This document shows positions 26,261 through 38,092 of a DNA stretch of 63,800 bases, in pieces (position 1 is the stretch's first letter; every line of letters begins with the position of its first letter). Made by a program: the position numbers and the translations under genes. Under the pieces are notes generated by a model. It was not told where the DNA came from. It was given only the letters and a program-made list of their open reading frames with translations, and searched no databases. The stretch is from Streptococcus mitis SK597 (GTDB lineage: Bacteria > Bacillota > Bacilli > Lactobacillales > Streptococcaceae), in the NCBI RefSeq assembly GCF_000148545.1, contig NZ_AEDV01000097.1:1-63800 (forward strand), given 5' to 3'.

Positions 26261-27092
26261 TTAGCGACTCCTTGAACTCCTCTATCTTAATCGGTAATCG
26301 TTTAAATGACACGCCTCTATCAGCCAATCGTTTACAAAAGGCCGTAATTTTAGGTACTCCCAACTGCACTTCTTCCATAAAGACAACATCTTGAAAGACA
26401 TCACTTGGCTTACCACCCTTAACTAGACGTCCCTTTTCCATCACATAGACTTGATTTGCATATTCAGCCACATCATCCATCAAATGCGTTACCAAAACGA
26501 TGGTCATCCCTGACTGGTGGAGTTTTTTGAACAGGGTCATCAACTCTTTTCTCCCTAGGGGATCCAGACCTGCTGTGGGTTCATCTAAGACTAATACAGC
26601 TGGCTCCATGGCAAGTATGCCTGCAATGGCCACACGTCTCATTTGTCCACCTGACAGCTCAAATGGGCTACGATCAAAAAGTGATTCATCAATTCCAACC
26701 AGAGCCAGTTTCTCACGCGCAATCTTCTCCGCATCTTCTTCAGAAACTCCAAAATTTTGCGGTCCAAAAGCAACGTCTTTCAAAACCGTTTCTTCAAAAA
26801 TCTGATTTTCAGCAAACTGAAATACCAAGCCAACTTGTTTTCTAATTTGACGAATATCTTTATTTTTAGAAGTCGAGGTGATTAAGGTATCAAAAACTCG
26901 CACACTCCCTTGACTTGGAACCAATAAACCATTTAAGAGTTGTAAAATAGTTGATTTACCGCTACCTGTGTGCCCAATTAAAGCTGTATAAGAACCATCT
27001 TCAATCGTCAAAGAAACATCCGACAAAGCTGCTGAAGCTAAGGGAGTACCTTCTTGATATGTAAAACTCACATTTTCTAGAGCAATTCCCAT
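26253..27092 (-). CDS. ecfA2: ECF transporter ATPase EcfA2
   Basis: 279 residues: Walker [10 protein letters not shown] (about 39-47), signature LSGGQMRR, Walker [13 protein letters not shown], switch His in LVTHLMDD, and the EcfA-specific C-terminal region. Pairs with EcfA1. Overlaps ecfA1 by 16 bases, so translation is coupled. Confidence 0.94.
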   Translation of the reverse strand: MGIALENVSFTYQEGTPLASAALSDVSLTIEDGSYTALIGHTGSGKSTILQLLNGLLVPSQGSVRVFDTLITSTSKNKDIRQIRKQVGLVFQFAENQIFEETVLKDVAFGPQNFGVSEEDAEKIAREKLALVGIDESLFDRSPFELSGGQMRRVAIAGILAMEPAVLVLDEPTAGLDPLGRKELMTLFKKLHQSGMTIVLVTHLMDDVAEYANQVYVMEKGRLVKGGKPSDVFQDVVFMEEVQLGVPKITAFCKRLADRGVSFKRLPIKIEEFKESLNG

Positions 27093-27904
27093 AGCTTATC
27101 CTCTAGCTCACTTTCTGTCAAATAATTTTCAGGTAAATCATAGCCATTCTGGCTCAAAGAATGTTTTAATTGATTGGCAAAAGGATCGTCTAATCCAATT
27201 TGATCTAAATCATTTCGAGAGAAAAGATCTCTTGGACTACTAGTTGATTCAATTTCCCCTTTTTTCATGACCAACACACGATCACTCATGGCAACTTCTT
27301 CCAAATCATGTGTAATGGAAATGACCGTCATATCATAGTCTTTTCGAATTCCTTTTACTGTCTCAATCAGTTCGCTACGACCCTCAGGATCCAACATACT
27401 CGTTGCTTCATCTAGAATTAGAATAGCTGGTCTTAGGGCTACAACACCTGCAATAGCCACACGTTGCTTTTGGCCACCCGATAGACGCGCTGGCTCTCTC
27501 TTTTTAAAGTCCAACATGCCAACTAAAGCCAGAGCTTCCTCCACTCTCTTTTTCATTTCTTGACGAGAAAGGCCCTGATTTTCCAAACCAAAGGCAACAT
27601 CATCCTCAACAGTCGCTCCAACAAATTGATTATCTGGATTTTGAAAAACCATACCGATTTGACGACGTATACTCCAAACATTCCCCTCAGTCAGCCGTTG
27701 GCCATCAATTGCAATCTCTCCGGATTCTGCTTCCAGTAAACCATCAATTAAGCGAACCGTCGTTGATTTACCACTACCATTATGTCCTACAATCGAAAGC
27801 CATTCTCCACGTTTCACGTGAAACGTAATATCCTTCACATCATAGTATTCCTGATTTTCCTTATAACGAAAAGAAAGATTTTTTACATCAATTATTGATT
27901 TCAT
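27077..27904 (-). CDS. ecfA1: ECF transporter ATPase EcfA1
   Basis: 275 residues: Walker [10 protein letters not shown] (about 40-48), signature LSGGQKQR, Walker [12 protein letters not shown], switch His in SITHDLEE. First ATPase of the ECF module; start overlaps the pgsA stop by four bases. A parS-like palindrome lies inside the coding sequence near codon 27-31 (see 27811-27824), where it encodes part of FHVKRGEW. Confidence 0.94.
   Translation of the reverse strand: MKSIIDVKNLSFRYKENQEYYDVKDITFHVKRGEWLSIVGHNGSGKSTTVRLIDGLLEAESGEIAIDGQRLTEGNVWSIRRQIGMVFQNPDNQFVGATVEDDVAFGLENQGLSRQEMKKRVEEALALVGMLDFKKREPARLSGGQKQRVAIAGVVALRPAILILDEATSMLDPEGRSELIETVKGIRKDYDMTVISITHDLEEVAMSDRVLVMKKGEIESTSSPRDLFSRNDLDQIGLDDPFANQLKHSLSQNGYDLPENYLTESELEDKLWELL
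27811..27824. promoter_or_regulatory. parS-like ParB-binding palindrome inside ecfA1
   Basis: GTTTCACGTGAAAC is a perfect 14-base palindrome matching the core of parS (TGTTTCACGTGAAACA); only the outermost bases differ (C and G). ParB is encoded about 21 kb to the right. Confidence 0.85.
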
Positions 27905-28446
27905 TTCGAACCAAATGTCCCTTTAAATACATAGGCACTACCCTTAAAATAATCATAGCCAGAGTAGATAGTGAAAAATAAGGCTACATAAAGTAGAACT
28001 TGACCAAGCAAAGTCCAATGTAATAGCAAGAAAATAATCGCAAACATCTGACTAAAAGTTTTAATTTTTCCAGGCATTGCTGCTGCTAAAACTGTTCCTC
28101 CAGTTTCAACCAGTAACAGCCTTAAACCTGTCACAGCTAACTCTCGACAGATAATCACTGCAACAATCCAAGCCGGAGCCATACCTAGCTCAATCAACAT
28201 AATAAAAGCCGACATAACTAGTAGTTTATCCGCCATAGGATCTGCAAATTTACCGAAATTACTGACCACATTCCATTTACGAGCTAAATATCCGTCTAAA
28301 TAATCTGTAATACTGGCAATAGCAAAGATAATAGCCGCCACTATATGACTCTCTATCGAATTTCCTACTGTTAAAATAAAGATAAAAATAGGTATAAAGA
28401 GAATTCGACCTATTGTTAAGAGATTGGGAATTTGTTCTTTTTTCAT
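27901..28446 (-). CDS. pgsA: CDP-diacylglycerol-glycerol-3-phosphate 3-phosphatidyltransferase
   Basis: 181 residues with about five membrane helices and the CDP-alcohol phosphotransferase motif DYLDGYLARKWNVVSNFGKF (D-x2-D-G-x2-A-R-x8-G-x3-D), followed by DPMADK. Makes phosphatidylglycerol phosphate in the membrane. Sits between rodZ and ecfA1. Confidence 0.95.
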   Translation of the reverse strand: MKKEQIPNLLTIGRILFIPIFIFILTVGNSIESHIVAAIIFAIASITDYLDGYLARKWNVVSNFGKFADPMADKLLVMSAFIMLIELGMAPAWIVAVIICRELAVTGLRLLLVETGGTVLAAAMPGKIKTFSQMFAIIFLLLHWTLLGQVLLYVALFFTIYSGYDYFKGSAYVFKGTFGSK

Positions 28447-28456
28447 TCGTTTTTCC

Positions 28457-29308
28457 TTAATTTTTAGTAAAGGTTACAGTGATTTGCCCAGTCTGCGCTG
28501 TTAACTTCGACAAATCAACAGTCTGATTATCTACTGTCAAAGTAACACCTTTTACAACACCTAACGTAATGGTTACAGGACTTTTAGTTGCAACTGTTGC
28601 TTCTGCACTTTTATTATCCGGTGATAAGGTTACACCGCCCTCAAGTTCGCTTTCTGAAACGCTGACCCAACTTGTAACATCTGAAACTGCCAATTGCAGT
28701 TTAACTGTTTCCTTACTTGTCTTATAAGCGATTTCTACATGATTTCCTTCACCTGATACACTTATAGCTGATTCTATACTAGAAGAACTACTAGATGAAC
28801 TACTACTTGAGGAGTGGGGAACAGAGCTAGTTGAACTTATCGAACTTGTTGATTGAACCACACTGTAATTAGAAAGAGAAGGCCCCTCTGGTTGGGTTTG
28901 AATATAGTTCCAAACATAATAGGTCACAAAAATTAAAATAGATAAGGCAAAAAGGATAAAATAAAATAAAGGTAAAAATGATGTTTTTTTCTTCTTTTTC
29001 TTACTTGAACGTCTACGACCTGTCAACTCGTCTTCATCAACATCTACTTCCTCATAAGTAATCATACTCCCAGAATCATAAGCATCCAAGACAATTTGGT
29101 CATCTAACTCAACAGCCCATGCATATTTTCTCAAGAAAGAACGCGTGTAAAAAGGACTTGGAAGTTGATCGAAATCGTCTGCTTCCATTGCTTCCAACAT
29201 ATCTAACTGGATTTCTGTCTTTTTCTGCAATTCATCTAAACTCAATCCCTGATTGATTCTAGCTAATCGTAAAACCTCACCAATTGTTTTTTTCCTCATA
29301 CTTGTCAT
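28457..29308 (-). CDS. rodZ: RodZ-like cell-shape protein
   Basis: 283 residues. An N-terminal HTH_25 domain (about 8-75: GEVLRLARINQGLSLDELQ) is followed by an acidic and then lysine-rich juxtamembrane segment (SSKKKKKKTS), one membrane helix (about 110-130), a Ser/Thr-rich stretch with a 12-residue serine run near residue 170, and a C-terminal DUF4115 domain (about 185-280). It links the cytoplasmic elongation machinery to the wall. The serine run is encoded by tandem Ser codons and could vary in length. Confidence 0.9.
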   Translation of the reverse strand: MTSMRKKTIGEVLRLARINQGLSLDELQKKTEIQLDMLEAMEADDFDQLPSPFYTRSFLRKYAWAVELDDQIVLDAYDSGSMITYEEVDVDEDELTGRRRSSKKKKKKTSFLPLFYFILFALSILIFVTYYVWNYIQTQPEGPSLSNYSVVQSTSSISSTSSVPHSSSSSSSSSSSSIESAISVSGEGNHVEIAYKTSKETVKLQLAVSDVTSWVSVSESELEGGVTLSPDNKSAEATVATKSPVTITLGVVKGVTLTVDNQTVDLSKLTAQTGQITVTFTKN

Positions 29309-29340
29309 CCCTTCTTTCTAGTGTCAATTATGATAGGTTA

Positions 29341-30624
29341 CTACGATGGGAATATTGTAAAATCAACTATGTCACCATCATCTATTAAATGATGTCCAGC
29401 TTCAAGGACATCCTCTAAAGTAATTTCCTGTAAAATCTTTGGTAAATCAAAAATTGTCTCACCATGTTCAAAAGCATCATATTGCGTTGTAATAAATTCA
29501 AGAGAGTTCATGCTACTGAAAAATTCGCCAAACATCTCTCTTTTGATAATATCTAAATGTTCCTCTGTAATATCTAAATCCTTTGTAAAATTACGAATGG
29601 CCTTCCTAAATTGATGAGATAAAGCAACTGGCTCTTTCGTATCCATTGTCAACATGACAAAATGAAAGCGACTTGTTACTTCAATTTCAAGAGATAAGGA
29701 AGCATCTATTTTACCTGATTCATATAACTTTTGAAAACGATCCGAAGTCCAACCAAACATCATTGCAAACAATAATTTTAATAAAATATGATATCGATAG
29801 CAATCCGCCTCAGCAACTTCTCGCTTACCTCTAACTCCAATCGCTAGTTTGGGAGAAGATACTTCCATTCTCATACTGTCTGTTTGCTTTACAGCCTGTA
29901 AAACAATTTTTTCTCTTACTACTTCCTGAACATCTAAATCTTTCAATTCTTTTCTTTCAAAATAGTCCTGTACTTGCTCCACATCAAAATCACCAACTAA
30001 AAACAGATACATGTTTACAGGTTTGTAAAATCTTGTAAAATTTTCTTGCAAATTAGTTAGATTGATTTGAGAAATCGACTCCTCACTTCCAACTATATCA
30101 GTTGCTAAAGGAGTACCAGGATACAAATTCGCTAAAGTTGAAAAGAATAAACACGAATCTGGATCATCTTGATACATTTCTCGTTCTTGCTGGATAATAT
30201 CCTGCTCTCTTAAAATGGAATCTTCAGTAAAGTGTGCTGATGTTACCAATTCATCAAGTAAGTCTAAATTTTCTAAAAAATGATCCGTTGCTGAAAAAAG
30301 ATAGCTTGTTTTTGTAAAGCTTGTAAAGGCATTACTATCTGCACCTAGACTCGTAAAAGCTGACATCAAATCGCTAGAATCTTCTCTTTCAAATAATTTA
30401 TGTTCAAGAAAATGAGTAATTCCTGCAGGATATTGTTTTACACCTACGTCAACTTCTGTGACAAGCGTATCTACCGAACCAAACTGGACAGTTACACTCC
30501 CGTAAACCTCTTTAAATTCCTTTTTAGGCAAAAGAGCAACTGTTAATCCATTTGACAAACGAGTTCGATAAATCATTTCTTTTACAGCTGGATAGTATTT
30601 TTCTTCAAAAACAACCTTTGTCAT
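29341..30624 (-). CDS. M16-family zinc peptidase (YfmH-type)
   Basis: 427 residues. The inverted zinc motif HFLEH (about 67-71) with a downstream Glu is intact, so it is the likely active partner of the M16 pair. Typical two-lobed M16 layout. Its start overlaps the stop of the inactive partner gene (30621) by four bases. Possible role in processing or degrading peptides, related to B. subtilis YfmF/YfmH; substrate unknown. Confidence 0.88.
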   Translation of the reverse strand: MTKVVFEEKYYPAVKEMIYRTRLSNGLTVALLPKKEFKEVYGSVTVQFGSVDTLVTEVDVGVKQYPAGITHFLEHKLFEREDSSDLMSAFTSLGADSNAFTSFTKTSYLFSATDHFLENLDLLDELVTSAHFTEDSILREQDIIQQEREMYQDDPDSCLFFSTLANLYPGTPLATDIVGSEESISQINLTNLQENFTRFYKPVNMYLFLVGDFDVEQVQDYFERKELKDLDVQEVVREKIVLQAVKQTDSMRMEVSSPKLAIGVRGKREVAEADCYRYHILLKLLFAMMFGWTSDRFQKLYESGKIDASLSLEIEVTSRFHFVMLTMDTKEPVALSHQFRKAIRNFTKDLDITEEHLDIIKREMFGEFFSSMNSLEFITTQYDAFEHGETIFDLPKILQEITLEDVLEAGHHLIDDGDIVDFTIFPS

Positions 30625-31871
30625 TCTATTCCTTCCATAAAATAAATCGCCTGTAGTTTCACATTATTAGCCGCTCTACAAATATCATCTTTGTCAACTT
30701 GCTCGAGTTTTGCAATCCAACCTTTAAAATCTGCTGAAGATTTCCCAAGTAAGGCATTTTGATAAGCACGTTCAATCAATGAACCTTGATTATCTTGAGA
30801 AAGCAACAAAGACCGACGAATCATTTCCTTGGTCTGCTCTAACTCAAGCTCTGTAAAATAACCTTTTTTTAAATCAATCAGTTGATTATTCATCATTTTA
30901 CGAGCCTGGTTACGATTTTCTCGATCAATACCAGCATACATCCTTAAAAATCCACTAAACAAATCGAGCTGACTTGAAATAGTATAAGCCAATCCAGCAT
31001 TTTCACGGACATTTGTAAAGAGTTTAGAATGAGCAAATCCACCAAGTAAACCATTCATTACAATCATGGGTAAATGTTGCTCATCACCATATTCAGAAGG
31101 GCAATGATAACCTAATTCCAAAATGGATTGTCCCACATTTTTCCGAACCATACCTTCCTGAAGTATATTGGAATAAGGTTGACAATACTGAACCGTCACA
31201 TCTCCTTTTCGACCTTTAAAGCCAAATGATTCTAATACATTTTGAATTTCAACCTCATTAAAATCACCTAGGAAAAAGAAATCTATTCGATCATTGGCCA
31301 AAAATTCGTGGAAACAAGAATAAGAACTTTTTGGAGTTTCAGCTAAAATACGATTTCGTAAATCACTATATTCCAATTGAAGACGTTGATCATAAAAAAA
31401 TAATTTATCCAATTCTTTATGTGCGAAATAAAAAGAATCATCCATATCAGCTGCTAAATTTGCTAGCAATTGCTTTTTCTCAATTTCAAATAAGGCCGAA
31501 TCAAACCCATTATCAACTACTACGGGTGAAAAAAGAGTTTCTTTTACTAGTTCCAAAACCTGAGAAGTTAGCACATTTTTCCTACTTAAAAACTCATCAC
31601 GAACATAGGTAAATGTCAATTCTACAATGTGGCTTTGCCCTCTTCTAAAACAATTGGTTAACATATCTGTACCATATAGACTGGCCAAGTGTCTCCTCAA
31701 AGCTTGAGAAGTAGGGTACATCAGATTAGCAGTCTCTAGCATACTCGCACTCAACATGCGACCTGCAATCGTATCAAGAGATAATGGAGCTGTAAAACGC
31801 ACGGTAATTTTGTTCGTTTTAAACTTTTTTGATTGGATAAAATGTGTTGAAATTCCATGCACTAACTCCAT
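30621..31871 (-). CDS. M16-family peptidase-like protein lacking the zinc motif (YfmF-type)
   Basis: 416 residues with the M16 fold but no HxxEH: the corresponding segment reads MLSASMLETANLMYPTS. It should be the non-catalytic half of a heterodimer with the next gene. Start at ATG 31871 behind AGGAGGTAAATC. Confidence 0.86.
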   Translation of the reverse strand: MELVHGISTHFIQSKKFKTNKITVRFTAPLSLDTIAGRMLSASMLETANLMYPTSQALRRHLASLYGTDMLTNCFRRGQSHIVELTFTYVRDEFLSRKNVLTSQVLELVKETLFSPVVVDNGFDSALFEIEKKQLLANLAADMDDSFYFAHKELDKLFFYDQRLQLEYSDLRNRILAETPKSSYSCFHEFLANDRIDFFFLGDFNEVEIQNVLESFGFKGRKGDVTVQYCQPYSNILQEGMVRKNVGQSILELGYHCPSEYGDEQHLPMIVMNGLLGGFAHSKLFTNVRENAGLAYTISSQLDLFSGFLRMYAGIDRENRNQARKMMNNQLIDLKKGYFTELELEQTKEMIRRSLLLSQDNQGSLIERAYQNALLGKSSADFKGWIAKLEQVDKDDICRAANNVKLQAIYFMEGIE

Positions 31872-32003
31872 GATTTACCTCCTTATATACAGACTTCTAT
31901 TATATCACGAAAACCTGAAATTTTCTTGTTCTCTGTAACACTTTTGAAATAAAAATCGCTTACATTTCTCCCTATTTCTCTCACTATTTTTAGGAAAATA
32001 TGG

Positions 32004-32009
32004 TATAAT
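32004..32009 (+). promoter_or_regulatory. Extended -10 promoter of yaaA-recF
   Basis: TGGTATAAT (extended -10, 32001-32009), 21 bases before the yaaA ATG at 32030. Confidence 0.6.
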
Positions 32010-32029
32010 ACCAAAGATTGAGGTGAATT

Positions 32030-32398
32030 ATGGAATACAAATTATTTGAAGAATTTATTACCCTCCAAGCACTACTCAAAGAACTTGGAATTACACATAG
32101 CGGAGGAGCTATTAAATCATTTCTCTCTGAACATTCTGTTTACTTTAATGGGGAATTAGAAAATCGTCGTGGTAAAAAACTTCGTATTGGTGATAAAGTT
32201 GACATCCCTGACATGAATATTGACATCTTGTTGACACAACCTACTTTTGAAGAACAAGATGAATACCAAGCTGATAAAGTTGAAAAAGAACGAATCGCTA
32301 AACTCGTCAAAGAGATGAATAAGGGAGTAAAAAAAGACAAATCGAAACCTGCTTCATCACCCAAAAGCAGACAAGCTCCGCGATTCCCTGGTAGATAA
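32030..32398 (+). CDS. yaaA: S4-domain RNA-binding protein YaaA
   Basis: 122 residues. The S4-type fold is in about 1-75 ([20 protein letters not shown], then [19 protein letters not shown]), followed by a basic tail ([14 protein letters not shown]). In many Firmicutes it sits directly before recF, as here with a two-base gap. In Bacillus, YaaA has been linked to ribosome assembly; the role here is inferred. Confidence 0.88.
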   Translation: MEYKLFEEFITLQALLKELGITHSGGAIKSFLSEHSVYFNGELENRRGKKLRIGDKVDIPDMNIDILLTQPTFEEQDEYQADKVEKERIAKLVKEMNKGVKKDKSKPASSPKSRQAPRFPGR

Positions 32399-32400
32399 TC

Positions 32401-33498
32401 ATGTGGCTACAACACCTATCTCTCAAAACTTTTCGTAACTACAAAGAGACGAAAATAGACTTTAATCCTAAATTAAATGTCTTTTTAGGACGCAATGCAC
32501 AAGGTAAAACAAATATGTTAGAGGCTATCTATTTTTTAGCCTTAACGCGTAGTCATCGAACTCGAACAGATAAAAATCTCATTCATTTTGATGAGGATCA
32601 ACTTCATCTTTCAGGTCTCGTTCAGAAAAAAACTGGATCCATTCCTCTAGAAATCGAACTAACACAAAAAGGACGTGTGACAAAAGTTAATCACTTAAAA
32701 CAGGCACGCCTTTCAGATTATGTGGGACACATGAATGTTGTCTTATTTGCTCCTGAAGATTTACAACTAATTAAAGGAGCACCTTCGGTTCGACGGAAAT
32801 TCATTGATATGGAACTTGGACAAATTAAGCCAATCTATTTATCAGATTTAACCAATTATAATCACATCCTAAAACAAAGAAACACTTATCTAAAATCAGC
32901 TCAAACAATAGATGAAACCTTCCTTTCAGTACTAGATGATCAGCTAGTTGATTATGGATGTCGTGTAATGAATCACCGCTTAGATTTCATAAAAAAACTA
33001 GAAGCATTTGGTCGTAAGAAACATTTTGAACTTTCTAATCAGATTGAAGAGCTGTCAATATCCTATCAATCTTCTGTCAAGATAACTGACAAAGAAGACT
33101 TATCAGAATCTTTCAAAATTGCTTTAGAAAAAAGTAGGTCTAGAGATTTATTTAAAAAGAATACTGGTATTGGGCCTCATCGAGATGATATTTCTTTTTA
33201 TATAAATGGGATGGATGCTAGTTTTGGAAGTCAAGGTCAACATCGTAGTCTAGTCCTCTCTATAAAATTAGCAGAAATCGAGTTAATGGAAAGTATTACT
33301 ACAGAATCTCCAATATTACTACTTGACGATGTTATGAGCGAACTTGACAACACTAGACAACTAAAATTATTAGAAACGATTTCACATTCAGTTCAAACCT
33401 TTATCACAACAACAAGCTTAGATCATCTTCAAAATCTGCCAAAAAATCTAAGTATCTTTACTATTCAGGGTGGTAAAGTTAGTGTAAATAAAACTTGA
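32401..33498 (+). CDS. recF: DNA replication and repair protein RecF
   Basis: 365 residues. SMC-like ATPase with Walker [12 protein letters not shown] (about 30-40), signature GSQGQHRSL, and Walker [12 protein letters not shown]. Helps load RecA at gaps through RecOR. Two bases downstream of yaaA, ends at a strong terminator. Confidence 0.96.
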   Translation: MWLQHLSLKTFRNYKETKIDFNPKLNVFLGRNAQGKTNMLEAIYFLALTRSHRTRTDKNLIHFDEDQLHLSGLVQKKTGSIPLEIELTQKGRVTKVNHLKQARLSDYVGHMNVVLFAPEDLQLIKGAPSVRRKFIDMELGQIKPIYLSDLTNYNHILKQRNTYLKSAQTIDETFLSVLDDQLVDYGCRVMNHRLDFIKKLEAFGRKKHFELSNQIEELSISYQSSVKITDKEDLSESFKIALEKSRSRDLFKKNTGIGPHRDDISFYINGMDASFGSQGQHRSLVLSIKLAEIELMESITTESPILLLDDVMSELDNTRQLKLLETISHSVQTFITTTSLDHLQNLPKNLSIFTIQGGKVSVNKT

Positions 33499-33508
33499 CA
33501 ACATTGTA

Positions 33509-33541
33509 AAAGAACTCCTGTTTTCGCAGGAGTTCTTTTCA
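33509..33541. terminator. Bidirectional terminator between recF and guaB
   Basis: AAGAACTCCTG-TTTTCG-CAGGAGTTCTTTT: perfect 9- to 11-bp stem with T runs in both directions; serves the two converging genes. Confidence 0.9.
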
Positions 33542-33547
33542 TTTCTT

Positions 33548-35104
<1,557 letters not shown>

Positions 35105-35127
35105 TCAAATGTTACAGGGGTAAATAA

Positions 35128-35163
35128 AAAACTATCTTTTCTTCGAGATAGAAATGATAGTTT
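35128..35163 (-). terminator. Terminator after trpS
   Basis: Minus strand AAACTATC ... GATAGTTT stem with an inner TCTATCTCGAAGA loop, followed by TTTTAT. Confidence 0.65.
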
Positions 35164-35177
35164 CTTGTAAAATAAAC

Positions 35178-36203
35178 TTAGTTAAAGTAATGAAGTCCCA
35201 TTGCTCCTTTAACCTCAGATAGGGTTTGACCTGCAACTTCACGCGCTCTTTCACTACCTTTTTGAAGCATATTATAAACTTCTCCCATATCCTTAGCAAA
35301 TTCAATACGGCGCTCACGAATAGGACCAAGTTCACGTTCTAATATTTCAAGTAGATAACGCTTGGTCTTCACATCACCAAGACCACCTCGTTGATAATGT
35401 TCTTTCATATCAGCAATTTCTTGAGCATCTTCTGGGCGACCAAAAACATCTAGATAATGGAAAACCATATTTCCTTCGATCTTACCTGGATCTTCCACTC
35501 GAATATGATCTGGATCTGTATACATACTCATTACTTTTTTACGCAAAGTATCCGCATCATCAGCTAAATAAATACCATTATTGAGTGATTTAGACATTTT
35601 AGCATTTCCATCTAAACCAGGCAAACGCCCTGCTCTCTCATTTTCTGGATAAATACCTTCCGGCTCTACCAAGACATCACAGTTATATGCATTGTTAAAA
35701 GAACGAACAATTTCACGAGTTTGCTCAATCATTGGTTTCTGATCTGTCCCAACAGGAACATAATTAGCCTTGAAAGCTGTGATGTCAGCTGCTTGAGCTA
35801 TTGGATAGACCAAGAATCCTGTCGGAATGCTTTCTCCAAATCCTTTCTGAGCAATTTCTGTCTTGACAGTTGGATTACGCTCCAGACGTGCTAATGAAAC
35901 CAGATTCATATAATACATAGACAACTCAGCTAATTCTGGAATTTGACTTTGAATAAAGATTGTTGATTTACTTGGATCCAATCCAACTGCAAGATAATCC
36001 AAAGCCACATTTCCAATAGACTCTACAATGGTTTGAGGATCTTTGGCGTGATCTGTCAAGGCTTGTTGGTCAGCCAAGAACACAAACATGTCATACTTAT
36101 CCTCTTCCTGTAATAATACTCGATTTTTGAGACTTCCAACATAATGTCCAATATGCAATTTTCCTGTTGGACGGTCTCCTGTTAAAATAATGGGTTTAGT
36201 CAT
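35178..36203 (-). CDS. trpS: Tryptophanyl-tRNA synthetase
   Basis: 341 residues. Class I synthetase with the HIGH-type motif [11 protein letters not shown] (about 16-26) and KMSKS in [11 protein letters not shown] (about 205). No T-box leader is seen between it and the divergent ABC-F gene, and an extended -10 (TGCTATAAT, minus strand, 36232-36240) lies about 30 bases upstream of the ATG. Confidence 0.97.
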   Translation of the reverse strand: MTKPIILTGDRPTGKLHIGHYVGSLKNRVLLQEEDKYDMFVFLADQQALTDHAKDPQTIVESIGNVALDYLAVGLDPSKSTIFIQSQIPELAELSMYYMNLVSLARLERNPTVKTEIAQKGFGESIPTGFLVYPIAQAADITAFKANYVPVGTDQKPMIEQTREIVRSFNNAYNCDVLVEPEGIYPENERAGRLPGLDGNAKMSKSLNNGIYLADDADTLRKKVMSMYTDPDHIRVEDPGKIEGNMVFHYLDVFGRPEDAQEIADMKEHYQRGGLGDVKTKRYLLEILERELGPIRERRIEFAKDMGEVYNMLQKGSERAREVAGQTLSEVKGAMGLHYFN

Positions 36204-36313
36204 TTTGTTCTCCTTCGATATAGTCCCTTCAATTATAGCATTTTTTTAATGAAATAACCGTAATTTATCAAAATAAATCAGCCTTGCTATTTACGGATTT
36301 GTGTAAAGCATAC

Positions 36314-36330
36314 TGTAAATTTAATTTACA
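36314..36330. promoter_or_regulatory. GlnR/TnrA-like 17-bp palindrome in the trpS / ABC-F gap
   Basis: TGTAAATTTAATTTACA is an inverted repeat with two perfect 8-base arms, fitting the GlnR/TnrA consensus TGTNA-N7-TNACA at every conserved position. It lies 20 bases upstream of the ABC-F -35. Whether GlnR binds is unknown; the DNA is AT-rich. Confidence 0.4.
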
Positions 36331-36350
36331 CAAAATTGACAGATAAAAAT

Positions 36351-36379
36351 TTGAATATTTCCGTATTTTCTAGTAGAAT
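36351..36379 (+). promoter_or_regulatory. Promoter of the ABC-F gene
   Basis: TTGAAT (36351-36356), 17-base spacer, TAGAAT (36374-36379), 29 bases before the TTG start. Confidence 0.65.
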
Positions 36380-36408
36380 AAATATATTACACATATAGGA
36401 GAAAAACA

Positions 36409-38031
36409 TTGCTTACAGTATCTGATGTTTCACTACGTTTTAGTGATCGCAAACTTTTTGATGATGTCAATATCAAATTTACAGAAGGAAATACTTATGG
36501 ATTAATCGGTGCTAATGGTGCCGGAAAATCAACCTTTTTAAAAATTTTAGCTGGAGATATCGAACCTACTACTGGTCACATCTCTCTTGGTCCAGATGAA
36601 CGTCTCTCTGTTCTTCGTCAAAATCACTTTGACTATGAAGATGAACGTGCCATTGATGTTGTTATCATGGGAAATGAAAAACTTTATAGCATCATGAAAG
36701 AGAAAGATGCCATCTACATGAAGGAAGATTTCTCAGACGAAGATGGAGTGCGTGCTGCCGAACTCGAAGGAGAGTTTGCCGAGCTTGGAGGATGGGAAGC
36801 AGAAAGTGAAGCCTCTCAACTCCTTCAAAACCTAAATATCCCAGAAGAATTGCACTATCAAAATATGAGCGAGTTGGCCAACGGTGAAAAAGTAAAGGTT
36901 CTCCTCGCCAAAGCACTTTTTGGTAAACCAGATGTTCTTCTTTTGGACGAGCCGACCAATGGTTTGGATATCCAATCAATTACATGGCTAGAAGACTTCT
37001 TGATTGATTTTGATAACACCGTTATCGTAGTATCCCACGACCGTCACTTCTTAAACAAAGTATGTACTCACATGGCCGACCTTGACTTTGGAAAAATCAA
37101 ACTCTATGTCGGGAACTACGACTTCTGGAAGGAATCTTCTGAGCTCGCTGCTAAATTGCTAGCAGACCGTAATGCTAAAGCAGAAGAAAAAATTAAGCAA
37201 TTACAAGAGTTCGTTGCTCGTTTCTCTGCTAATGCTTCTAAGTCAAGACAGGCAACATCACGTAAGAAAATGCTTGATAAGATTGAGCTAGAAGAGATTG
37301 TACCATCTAGTCGTAAATATCCATTTATCAACTTTAAAGCGGAACGTGAAATTGGTAATGATCTCTTGACAGTAGAAAATCTAACTGTAAAGATTGATGG
37401 TGAGACTATTTTAGATAATATCAGCTTTATCTTGCGTCCAGGTGATAAAACAGCACTTATTGGACAAAATGACATCCAAACGACTGCATTAATTCGTGCA
37501 ATCATGGGAGATATTGACTATGAAGGAACTGTCAAGTGGGGAGTAACTACTAGCCGTTCTTACTTGCCAAAAGATAACTCGGCAGATTTTGCAGGAGGAG
37601 AGTCAATCCTTGACTGGTTGCGTCAATTCGCAAGTAAAGAAGAAGATGACAATACTTTCCTACGCGGTTTCCTCGGCCGTATGCTCTTCTCTGGAGATGA
37701 AGTTAACAAACCTGTAAACGTCTTATCAGGAGGAGAAAAAGTTCGTGTCATGCTTTCAAAACTCATGCTCTTGAAATCAAATGTGCTTGTCCTCGATGAT
37801 CCAACCAATCACTTGGACTTGGAATCTATCTCAAGTTTAAACGACGGATTGAAAAACTTTAAAGAATCAATCATCTTTGCCAGCCATGACCACGAGTTTA
37901 TTCAAACTCTAGCTAACCATATCATTGTCTTGTCTAAAAATGGCGTCATTGACCGTATCGATGAAACCTATGATGAATTCCTAGAAAATGCAGAAGTACA
38001 AGCAAAAGTTAAAGAACTTTGGAAAGACTAA
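36409..38031 (+). CDS. ABC-F family ATPase (YbiT/YkpA type)
   Basis: 540 residues, no membrane segment: two ABC domains joined by a linker (about 240-310), the ABC-F layout of ribosome-associated factors. The start is TTG at 36409 behind AGGAGAAAAACA. Domain 1 has intact Walker A GANGAGKST and Walker B LLLDEPTN but a degenerate signature (LANGEK). Domain 2 has signature LSGGEK, but Walker A is replaced by GQNDIQTT and the Walker B glutamate by Asp (VLDDPTNHLD). So only one of the two composite ATP sites looks catalytic. As I recall, the Bacillus YkpA homologue shares this pattern. Likely role in resolving stalled ribosomes; exact function unknown. Confidence 0.9.
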   Translation: MLTVSDVSLRFSDRKLFDDVNIKFTEGNTYGLIGANGAGKSTFLKILAGDIEPTTGHISLGPDERLSVLRQNHFDYEDERAIDVVIMGNEKLYSIMKEKDAIYMKEDFSDEDGVRAAELEGEFAELGGWEAESEASQLLQNLNIPEELHYQNMSELANGEKVKVLLAKALFGKPDVLLLDEPTNGLDIQSITWLEDFLIDFDNTVIVVSHDRHFLNKVCTHMADLDFGKIKLYVGNYDFWKESSELAAKLLADRNAKAEEKIKQLQEFVARFSANASKSRQATSRKKMLDKIELEEIVPSSRKYPFINFKAEREIGNDLLTVENLTVKIDGETILDNISFILRPGDKTALIGQNDIQTTALIRAIMGDIDYEGTVKWGVTTSRSYLPKDNSADFAGGESILDWLRQFASKEEDDNTFLRGFLGRMLFSGDEVNKPVNVLSGGEKVRVMLSKLMLLKSNVLVLDDPTNHLDLESISSLNDGLKNFKESIIFASHDHEFIQTLANHIIVLSKNGVIDRIDETYDEFLENAEVQAKVKELWKD

Positions 38032-38044
38032 ATAAAACTTCAAA

Positions 38045-38076
38045 ACTCAGTTGGATTAGCCAGCTGAGTTTTCTAA
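38045..38076 (+). terminator. Terminator after the ABC-F gene
   Basis: AACTCAG-TTGGATTAGCCAG-CTGAGTT followed by TTCT. Short, moderately strong. Confidence 0.6.
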
Positions 38077-38092
38077 CATTTTATGAGGTAAC

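Noticed and set aside
28750-28850. Serine-codon run in rodZ considered as a mobile or CRISPR-like repeat
   Set aside because: It is a short tandem of Ser codons within one protein linker, without spacers or flanking repeats.
36204-36300. T-box leader of trpS
   Set aside because: No AGGGTGG-type T-box core or specifier hairpin is visible; the gap holds ordinary promoter elements instead.
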